This document shows positions 30,338-38,525 of a stretch of 38,525 nucleotides of DNA, one piece after another. Position numbers and translations under genes: made by a program. How positions within the stretch are numbered: position 1 is the stretch's first letter; each line of letters begins with the position of its first letter. This stretch comes from Planctomycetota bacterium (GTDB lineage Bacteria; Planctomycetota; Phycisphaerae; Phycisphaerales; SM1A02), in contig JAAERN010000069.1 in the NCBI GenBank assembly GCA_024230295.1, forward strand, positions 97,752 to 136,276, written 5' to 3'. Under the pieces are notes generated by a model. That model searched no databases. It had not been told where the DNA came from and was given only the letters and a program-made list of their open reading frames with translations.

Positions 30338-33150
30338 TCGTGCTGCTCCTGGGGAAGCGTAGATTCAAAGTGAGTCGAGAGCGCGGCGTCCAGAACAGCC
30401 TGTTGTTCCTCTCGGTGAAGGCGGGCGGATCCTACGGCGGGAGAAGCGTTTGCTGGTCGACTGACAACATCAAGACGTATGTCGAACACATCGAAGAAGA
30501 CGTCGGCGATCCAAGTCCAGGCGCCGGCATTGCGAGGTTCCTCCTGAACCCACGTCCACTTTGTTGCGTTCGAATAGGTATGGAAGATCGCTCGGATATG
30601 TTCCTCTGGGAACGGATAAAGCTGTTCGATGCGGACAATGGCCGTATCGGTGACGTCCTCAGCTCGTGCCGTCATCAGATCCAGGGCAATCTTGCCACTG
30701 CACAAGATGACGTGACGAACATCCATAGCTTGGACCTTGGTGTCGTCGAGGACCTCGCGGAAATGGCCGGCAGCGAAGTCAGAGACGCTACTGGTAGCAC
30801 TTCGATGGCGAAGCAGGCTTTTGGGTGTCATGACGATGAGCGGCTTTCGGAAGTTGCGGAGCATCTGCCTGCGAAGAAGATGGAACATCTGCGCTGGAGT
30901 GGTCGGGACTGCAACTTCCATGTTGTCGTTTGCGCACAACTGAAGGAAGCGTTCGAGTCGAGCGGAGGAGTGTTCGGGACCCATTCCCTCATAGCCGTGA
31001 GGTAGAAGGCACACGAGCCCGCTGTGCCGTCTCCACTTTCGCTCTGCGGACGCGATGAATTGATCGAAGTAGACCTGCCCGACATTGGCAAAGTCACCGA
31101 ATTGTGCCTCCCACAGCACGAGCATGTTTGGATCGCCGAGTGAGTAGCCATACTCGAACCCGATACATGCTGATTCGGTAACGGGTGTGTTATGTACACA
31201 CATGCGAGACTGGCCGGTTTCAATGTGATCGAGAGGCGACCATGCTGCGCCGGTCGTTGCGTCAAAGAAGACAGCGTGGCGATGACTGAAAGTTCCTCGT
31301 TGACAGTCCTCGCCCGTCAATCTGATCGGGTGACCCTCCAGGAGCAGGCTGCCGTAGGCGAGCAATTCTCCCATGGCCCAGTCGAGAGGCCTGTCCTCGG
31401 CGACGGCCGTCGCCCGTTCGCTTAAGAGACGTTGCAGTTTTGGGTGCAGAGTGAAGTCGCTCGGTGTCCTGGCGAATGACTCGCAAATGCGGGTGAGTGT
31501 TGGAACTGGCACCGATGTGTCGATGGAATCTCCGCTCCACGACTTGGTGAACCCCGCCCAAGTGGAATGGTCATCGAATGCGGGCGGCGTCGGTCGAACG
31601 GGAGCCGAGCGGATGCGTTGCTGGGAGTCATCCATGACAGCGAGAAGTCGCTGCTCTGCTTGATCCGACTCTGATGAATCGATGACGCCGGACTTGGCAA
31701 GGTCGGCGGCATACTGCTCGACGATCGACTGTTGGGAACGAACTGCGTCGTACAGCATCGGGTTCGTGAATGCGGGCTCGTCGGTCTCGTTGTGTCCGTA
31801 TCGCCTCCATCCCCAAAGATCAATCACGATGTCGGTGCCGAAGGCCTCTCGCCAATCTACGGCGAGGCGAGTGGCGCGAATGCACTGGTCCGGGTCGAGT
31901 CCGTTGACATGCAGTATCGGAATGTCATGTCCCTTGAGAACATCAGTGCAGTATGCCCCGGAGAAGGCTTCATCATGTTCTGCCGTGAATCCAACCTGAT
32001 TGTTGATGATGATGTGGATCGAGCCGCCTACGTCGTAGGGTTCAAGGCCCGACATATTTGCCAGTTCTTGCACGACACCCTGCCCGGCAATTGCCGCATC
32101 GCCATGCAGGAGCACGGGAAGGCATCTTTGTCTGGTCGTGTCACCACGAAGCCGCTGCTTGGCGCGCACACGGCCTAGCACGACTGGATGTCCCCACTCC
32201 AAATGCGACGGATTCGATGCCATGGTGAGATGCATCGGACGCCCACTCGTTGTGGTGATATCGGTGCTGTAGCCTCGGTGATATTTGACGTCGCCGCCAC
32301 TCTCGATGAAGTCCTCGGTCCAAGCCTCTTCGAACTCGGTGAATAGTTGGTCATACGACTTCTCGAGAATGTTGACCAGGACATTGACGCGTCCCCGGTG
32401 GGCCATGCCAAATGCAACTTCCTCGACGTTGTGATTGGCGGCCCCCTCGAGCAGTTCTGTCAACATGGGAATGAGTGTTTCGCCGCCCTCAAGACTGAAC
32501 CATTTGCTTCCCACGTAGCGACGCATAAGAAACCGTTCGAGCCCGGTAGCCCGCTGGAGGTCCAGGAGAATTCTGCGCCGAGTCTCGTCCGATAGTGGTG
32601 CATGGGCATTCTGTGACTCGATTCTCTCGTGCCACCAGGAACGCTTTTTGTCGCAGCGGAGGTGCTCACTTTCGATGCCCATGGTGCCGCACCAGCTGAT
32701 CTTGAGATGCGAAAGAATGTCACGCAGCATCGAAGGATTCGGCAGTGGGAGAGGGCCAGGGTTGAACTCAGAGTTCAGGTCCTGGTCCGTCAATCCGAAC
32801 TGGTCAATCTCGATGGCTGTCGTATCAAGTTTGCGTCGCTTGAGCGGGTCGATATCCGCCGCGAGATTTCCCCACGTGCGGTAGGCCGCCAACAATCTCC
32901 AGACGGATGCTTCCCCATTATTTTTTGTGTGGTGTGGAGTTGTTGAAGCGAGCGCAAACCCCTCGAAGAAGTGCCGCCACGACTCGGGAACGGTCTGAGG
33001 GTCTTCCTGCCACCTTGTGTGCAGGGCGTCGATCCACGGTGCATTCCAACCGTTGATTCCGACATCTGCGGATGCGAGCGCAGCCACCGGCGGGGCCGGT
33101 GTCTGGTGAGGCGAGCATTGCTGTTGCGGGTCCATGGTGGAGTCGTCCAT
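30334..33150 (-). CDS. sucA: 2-oxoglutarate dehydrogenase E1 component
   Basis: The 938-residue protein is a full-length SucA. The N-terminal segment ([19 protein letters not shown]...WRHFFEGF) resembles the E2-binding region. The thiamine diphosphate core includes [30 protein letters not shown] and [10 protein letters not shown]. The C-terminal transketolase-like domain includes [16 protein letters not shown] and [14 protein letters not shown]. It decarboxylates 2-oxoglutarate and hands succinyl to SucB. It opens the six-gene minus-strand run and overlaps sucB by 4 bp (ATGA). The 127 bp upstream, after priA, must hold the promoter; candidates there (such as TACAAT at 33209-33214 on the minus strand) lack a good -35. 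Confidence 0.96.
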   Translation of the reverse strand: MDDSTMDPQQQCSPHQTPAPPVAALASADVGINGWNAPWIDALHTRWQEDPQTVPESWRHFFEGFALASTTPHHTKNNGEASVWRLLAAYRTWGNLAADIDPLKRRKLDTTAIEIDQFGLTDQDLNSEFNPGPLPLPNPSMLRDILSHLKISWCGTMGIESEHLRCDKKRSWWHERIESQNAHAPLSDETRRRILLDLQRATGLERFLMRRYVGSKWFSLEGGETLIPMLTELLEGAANHNVEEVAFGMAHRGRVNVLVNILEKSYDQLFTEFEEAWTEDFIESGGDVKYHRGYSTDITTTSGRPMHLTMASNPSHLEWGHPVVLGRVRAKQRLRGDTTRQRCLPVLLHGDAAIAGQGVVQELANMSGLEPYDVGGSIHIIINNQVGFTAEHDEAFSGAYCTDVLKGHDIPILHVNGLDPDQCIRATRLAVDWREAFGTDIVIDLWGWRRYGHNETDEPAFTNPMLYDAVRSQQSIVEQYAADLAKSGVIDSSESDQAEQRLLAVMDDSQQRIRSAPVRPTPPAFDDHSTWAGFTKSWSGDSIDTSVPVPTLTRICESFARTPSDFTLHPKLQRLLSERATAVAEDRPLDWAMGELLAYGSLLLEGHPIRLTGEDCQRGTFSHRHAVFFDATTGAAWSPLDHIETGQSRMCVHNTPVTESACIGFEYGYSLGDPNMLVLWEAQFGDFANVGQVYFDQFIASAERKWRRHSGLVCLLPHGYEGMGPEHSSARLERFLQLCANDNMEVAVPTTPAQMFHLLRRQMLRNFRKPLIVMTPKSLLRHRSATSSVSDFAAGHFREVLDDTKVQAMDVRHVILCSGKIALDLMTARAEDVTDTAIVRIEQLYPFPEEHIRAIFHTYSNATKWTWVQEEPRNAGAWTWIADVFFDVFDIRLDVVSRPANASPAVGSARLHREEQQAVLDAALSTHFESTLPQEQHE

Positions 33151-33277
33151 CGTGATCGACTGGGGACTGGTTGATAATCAGGCCGGGATTGCGCTGGCAA
33201 GACCAGCAATTGTACCGCACCAATGGCTCTTGCAGGCCATCGGCGTTATTGGGCGACTTGCTCTTCGCAGAGGCGAA

Positions 33278-35593
33278 CTACAGCAGTGAGATGGGGTCGA
33301 CATCGACGACCAGCGACGGATCGTTCAAGGCCATCTCGCGGCGAGCGTGGTGGAGCCACAGTTGCAGAATGTCTGCGGTCGGGGCTGCTAGCAGAACCTC
33401 TCGCCTGTGGCGGCCGCGAATGCGGGCCAATGGGCATGGCATCGGGCCAATGACGCTTCCACCTTCAGGTGCCAGGGCATGAAACGTCTTGGCCGTATCG
33501 TCAATAGTCCGCTCGCACGCGGTGAGATCGGCGTCGCGGGTCACGATGCGCGCCATGCGGGTAATTGGTGGCAGCGCAGCGTCCTGCCGCTGGGCACGCT
33601 CATACTCCAGAAACTCCTCAATGCGCCCGTCGCATGCCATCGTGATTGAAGCGGCCTCTGGGTCAAGCGTCTGGACGATCGCTGTTCCCGTCGCGTCGCT
33701 CCGGCCACAACGGCCAGTGACTTGAGCAACCAACTGCATCGTTCGTTCGGCAGCTCGAAAGTCCGGCATGTGAAGTGCAGTGTCGGCGTCAATGACGCCC
33801 ACCAGTCGAACACCAGGAACATCGAGCCCTTTGGCGATCATCTGAGTACCGAGGAGTACTCGGATTTCACCGCGTTGAAAGGCTCCCAAAACCGTGTGGA
33901 ATTGATCGGCCCGGTTCATGGAGTCCGAGTCCATTCGATACAGCGTCTTTCCAACTATTAGGTCGGGTCGAAGGGCGACCACTTCCTCTTCGATTCGTTG
34001 CGTACCCGAACCGAGTCGGACAGGTTTGCCGCCACAGTCAGGGCAACTGCGAGGAAGGCGTACTTCACGCTGGCAGTGGTGGCATCGGAGGAATCCGCCT
34101 GTTGGGAGATCGCCCGCCCGGTGGTACACCATCGTGACGTCGCAGTGTTCGCACTCGAGAACCCAGCCGCAAGCGCGGCTACTGCACGCGATGTGGGTTG
34201 CCCATCCTCGTCGATTGAGCAGAAGGAGGGCCTGATGGCCTGCTTCGAGGGTTCGTGACAGTGCTGCGCGGAGTGTTGGCCCGAGGGCGCCGCAGTACTT
34301 TGCGTCGCGCCGTCGCTCTTCGGTCATGTTGACGATTCGTGTGCGTGGTGTACTCAGACCGGGGGCGCGTTCAGGGAGTCGGTGCAAGGTCCAGTCACTT
34401 CGCGTGTTCGCATTCTGCCATGTCTCGAGCGAGGGTGTTGCGCTGCAAAGCAGGATGGGACATTGGGCGATGTGCGCACGCTGGATTGCGACATCTCTGC
34501 CGTGATATCTGGGGGTCGAGTCCTGCTTGAAGGACGCATCATGCTCTTCGTCGACAACGACAAGTCCGAGCCGATCTGGAGGAATCGGAGCAAACACACC
34601 GCTTCGGGCTCCGAGAACAATTCTGGTTTCGCCACGGCGGATTGAGTCCCAATACGCGTGCCTGGTTGCGGGTGGAAGGGCCGAATGAATGAGTCCGACG
34701 GACTCGTCAGGGAATCGGCTCGCAAGCCTCGTTGCAGTTTGGGGCGTTAGCGCGATTTCCGGTACGAGTATGAGTGCGTGTTGATCCATTTCAAGGAGAA
34801 GCTCGATCAGCCGCAAGTAGACTTCGGTCTTGCCACTCCCCGTGACGCCGCGTAGCACATGGGATGAGAAGCCGCGGCCCATGCACTCAGCTACGGCGTC
34901 GATGATTTTCTGTTGCGTTTCGGTCGGTGTTGGTGCCGGAGAACTGTCTAGATGGCGAGGCGACCATCGCGACTCGATGACGGTCCGTCGGTGTTCTTCA
35001 AGAAGACCACGTTCAACCAGCGCCGTAATAGGTCCGAATGTTGCGACGGAAGCGCGGTCCCGCAACTGGGTGCGCTCAATGGGCAGATCCTCGGCGGGAA
35101 TTGCGAGGATTGTGTCAAGGATCTTGCGCTGCGCGGGGCCGAGTCGGCCCTCTTCTGCGGCCGCCGCTGCCGGGGAATAGAACCGCCGTTGAATGCGCCC
35201 CGTCTGCCGACGCACAGGGGCAGGCATCATGCTGGAGAGCGTTGGCCCGAGCGGGGCGAGGTAATAGCGTGCCATCCACTGGCCAAGTTCCAGAAGGTCT
35301 GGAGAAAGTTGAGGGCGATCATGTCGAGCTAGAACGTGTTTCACGCTACCGCTGCGTGTGGGGGCCGCGTCGGAGGGGCTGCACATGACCCATCCCGCAG
35401 TGCGGGTATTCCCTCGGCCAAGAGGCACGATGACGGCCTCGCCAGGTTCAAGATCGGCGAGCTCTGGGGGGACTGCGTACGACAGCCCTGTTCCAGCCTG
35501 GTCGATGGGACGGTCCACAGCAACGCGGATCCAGCCAGCAATTGGTTCGGGGAAGAGATCCTGCACGCCAGCATTGTCTACACTTCCGGGCAT
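33278..35593 (-). CDS. priA: primosomal protein N' (PriA helicase)
   Basis: The 771-residue protein has an N-terminal 3'-DNA-binding domain (WIRVAVDRPIDQAGTGLSYA). The superfamily 2 helicase core has Walker A GVTGSGKT (249-256), DEEH (348-351) and LLNRRGW. The zinc-binding insertion holds paired cysteines (CGWVLECEHCD, LRCHHCQ, CPDCGG). The C-terminal helicase lobe carries GTQMIAKGLDVPGV. PriA restarts stalled replication forks by loading the primosome. The ATG at 35591-35593 lies in a CATG shared with the divergent carA start. The GTG at 35566 is an in-frame alternative, and the conserved region begins only after it, so the exact start is uncertain. Confidence 0.95.
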   Translation of the reverse strand: MPGSVDNAGVQDLFPEPIAGWIRVAVDRPIDQAGTGLSYAVPPELADLEPGEAVIVPLGRGNTRTAGWVMCSPSDAAPTRSGSVKHVLARHDRPQLSPDLLELGQWMARYYLAPLGPTLSSMMPAPVRRQTGRIQRRFYSPAAAAAEEGRLGPAQRKILDTILAIPAEDLPIERTQLRDRASVATFGPITALVERGLLEEHRRTVIESRWSPRHLDSSPAPTPTETQQKIIDAVAECMGRGFSSHVLRGVTGSGKTEVYLRLIELLLEMDQHALILVPEIALTPQTATRLASRFPDESVGLIHSALPPATRHAYWDSIRRGETRIVLGARSGVFAPIPPDRLGLVVVDEEHDASFKQDSTPRYHGRDVAIQRAHIAQCPILLCSATPSLETWQNANTRSDWTLHRLPERAPGLSTPRTRIVNMTEERRRDAKYCGALGPTLRAALSRTLEAGHQALLLLNRRGWATHIACSSRACGWVLECEHCDVTMVYHRAGDLPTGGFLRCHHCQREVRLPRSCPDCGGKPVRLGSGTQRIEEEVVALRPDLIVGKTLYRMDSDSMNRADQFHTVLGAFQRGEIRVLLGTQMIAKGLDVPGVRLVGVIDADTALHMPDFRAAERTMQLVAQVTGRCGRSDATGTAIVQTLDPEAASITMACDGRIEEFLEYERAQRQDAALPPITRMARIVTRDADLTACERTIDDTAKTFHALAPEGGSVIGPMPCPLARIRGRHRREVLLAAPTADILQLWLHHARREMALNDPSLVVDVDPISLL

Positions 35594-36764
35594 GCCGGAT
35601 GCAACTCCATCAGCGAGATTGGTTCTGGAGGACGGTTCCGTCTTCGCAGGCCGCTGTTTTGGGGCTCATACAACCGTGTGTGGCGAGGTCGTCTTCTCGA
35701 CGGCAATGACCGGATACCAGGAGTCACTGACCGATCCCAGTTATCGGGGGCAGATTCTGGTGTCGACGCCGGCCCATGTAGGGAATTACGGGGTCTGCGA
35801 ACATGACATCGAGGCGGTCGACCCGCAGGTGGCGGGCTTTGTGGTACGGGAAATCGCTGCAGTTCGCTCTAACTGTCGCTCTGAAGAGGACTTGCCAGTT
35901 TGGTTGGAGCGTGCGGGGGTCCCAGGTCTGAGCACGATCGATACCAGGGCACTCGTGAGGCGCCTGCGGGGGGCTGGGGTGATGCGAGGGGTTCTGGCCG
36001 TGGGAGACGCTCGGCACAATGGCGATCTTGTATCGCTTGCTCGCAACCTGCCTGAGATGGCAGGACAGGATCTTGCGACCGAGGCGGGGTCTGAACCACC
36101 AACAGAGTGGCTGGAGCCCGTGGACAGATGGTGGCCCTCGTCCACCCATGCATCGCCTCTCGGCACCCCGTATCGGGTGGTTGCCATTGACTGCGGCGCG
36201 AAGCGGAATATTTTTCGCCAGTTGGTCTCGGCTGGATGCGAAGTACTGCCGGTTGCGGCTGGAACATCGGCGGCCGACATTCTGGCAATGAAGCCCGAAG
36301 GCATCTTTATCTCCAACGGGCCTGGAGACCCAGCCGCAGTCACAGCGGTGATTGGAGTGGTCCGAGAGATGATCGGCGAAGTCCCAATGTTTGGTATTTG
36401 TTTGGGTCACCAGCTGCTGGCATTGGCTTTAGGTGCCAGCACGTGGAAGCTGCCATTCGGACATCGTGGTGCCAATCAGCCGGTGCGAGATCTCGAATCA
36501 GATCGCATCTTCATTACGAGCCAAAATCACGGATTCTGCGTGGACGCCGAGTCACTTGAGGCCGTGGAATGCGTCGTGACGCATTCGCATCTCAACGATG
36601 GCACGGTTGCGGGATTCAGGCACGAATCACTCCCGATCCGCGGCGTCCAATTCCATCCGGAGGCATCTCCGGGGCCCCATGAGGCTGCGTGCCTGTTCGG
36701 CTGGTTCAGCTCGGTGATGGAATCGCGCCGAACGGCCGATGCGGTTGCAGGAAAGGCCCCCTAG
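35592..36764 (+). CDS. carA: carbamoyl-phosphate synthase small (glutaminase) subunit
   Basis: The 390-residue protein begins ARLVLEDGSVFAGRCFGA, the usual CarA N-terminus, followed by FSTAMTGYQESLTDPSY and the N-terminal domain signature. A class I glutamine amidotransferase domain has the nucleophile in FGICLGHQLLALALG (Cys 270) and the His/Glu pair in VQFHPEASPGPHE. It supplies ammonia for carbamoyl phosphate, feeding pyrimidine and arginine synthesis. The frame is open upstream inside priA, but the ATG at 35592 matches the family start. No clear Shine-Dalgarno is seen, and its promoter must lie within priA. carB is not the next gene, so the two subunits are not adjacent here. Confidence 0.96.
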   Translation: MPDATPSARLVLEDGSVFAGRCFGAHTTVCGEVVFSTAMTGYQESLTDPSYRGQILVSTPAHVGNYGVCEHDIEAVDPQVAGFVVREIAAVRSNCRSEEDLPVWLERAGVPGLSTIDTRALVRRLRGAGVMRGVLAVGDARHNGDLVSLARNLPEMAGQDLATEAGSEPPTEWLEPVDRWWPSSTHASPLGTPYRVVAIDCGAKRNIFRQLVSAGCEVLPVAAGTSAADILAMKPEGIFISNGPGDPAAVTAVIGVVREMIGEVPMFGICLGHQLLALALGASTWKLPFGHRGANQPVRDLESDRIFITSQNHGFCVDAESLEAVECVVTHSHLNDGTVAGFRHESLPIRGVQFHPEASPGPHEAACLFGWFSSVMESRRTADAVAGKAP

Positions 36765-36772
36765 GGCTACCG

Positions 36773-36789
36773 TACGCCCTCTCGGCGTA
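36773..36789 (+). terminator. small hairpin after carA
   Basis: TACGCC (36773-36778) pairs with GGCGTA (36784-36789) around a 5-base loop, with GGCT/AGCC flanks that extend it over a bulge. It starts nine bases after the carA stop. There is no U-run, so this is a weak terminator candidate. Confidence 0.4.
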
Positions 36790-36896
36790 GCCGGCGAAAC
36801 GGAATCGCCGGGAGTGGCCGGTGATCCTGCAGCCGGCTTTGAGAGAGTTGGCCGTGGGGGGTTAGTGCGTTCCGAGACTGAGAGTGGAGACCACGC

Positions 36897-38525
<1,629 letters not shown>

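Overview
The window looks like chromosomal DNA from a Planctomycetota bacterium, probably class Phycisphaerae. This is inferred from features rather than a marker-gene tree: GC-rich coding DNA, many GTG starts, a Ser/Thr kinase joined to TPR repeats, a beta-helix surface protein ending in dockerin-like calcium motifs, an orphan PEP-CTERM tail of the planctomycete PAPG...RRRR type, and a secretin-like protein with a poly-glycine tract. The cell has a diderm envelope with peptidoglycan, shown by LptD, FtsI and LysM proteins. I see no prophage, insertion sequence, CRISPR array, toxin-antitoxin pair or defence island.

Layout. 1-2900: a left-truncated FAD amine/D-amino-acid oxidoreductase, divergent from a Gfo/Idh/MocA oxidoreductase that meets a CPBP membrane protease tail to tail. 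2924-3493: rpsT with a readable sigma70-type promoter, divergent from tRNA-Arg(ACG). 3949-6237: kinase-TPR protein. 6238-6653: two strong hairpins around a decayed PEP-CTERM gene end. 6654-9545: large beta-helix protein with a hairpin-rich leader. 10037-13901: chagasin-like inhibitor, then the pyruvate dehydrogenase genes pdhA-pdhB-pdhC. 13904-15694: a tandemly duplicated ABC-2 permease on the other strand. 16127-19218: rny-efp-rsmA, an RNA/translation operon. 19282-24428 (minus): ribH-nusB-ftsY followed by lptD. 24559-25455: a UbiA-like membrane protein with only one of the two usual aspartate motifs. 25468-33150 (minus): sucA-sucB-rsmH-LysM-ftsL-ftsI, largely linked by short overlaps. 33278-35593: priA, whose start codon shares a CATG with that of carA (35592-36764). 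From 36897: a secreted secretin-like protein that runs off the right edge.

How the genes work together. Two 2-oxoacid dehydrogenase complexes (PDH and OGDH) are encoded here without their shared E3. The OGDH genes lead directly into a reduced division/cell-wall cluster in which a membrane-anchored double-LysM protein sits between rsmH and ftsL. This physical coupling of TCA-cycle and division genes is the most system-like arrangement in the window. Most of the rest is housekeeping. I did not find a clear-cut new multi-gene system; the best leads are the sucAB-division operon, the LysM protein, the poly-glycine secretin-like protein, the duplicated ABC permease, the unusual UbiA-like protein and the hairpin chain upstream of the beta-helix gene.
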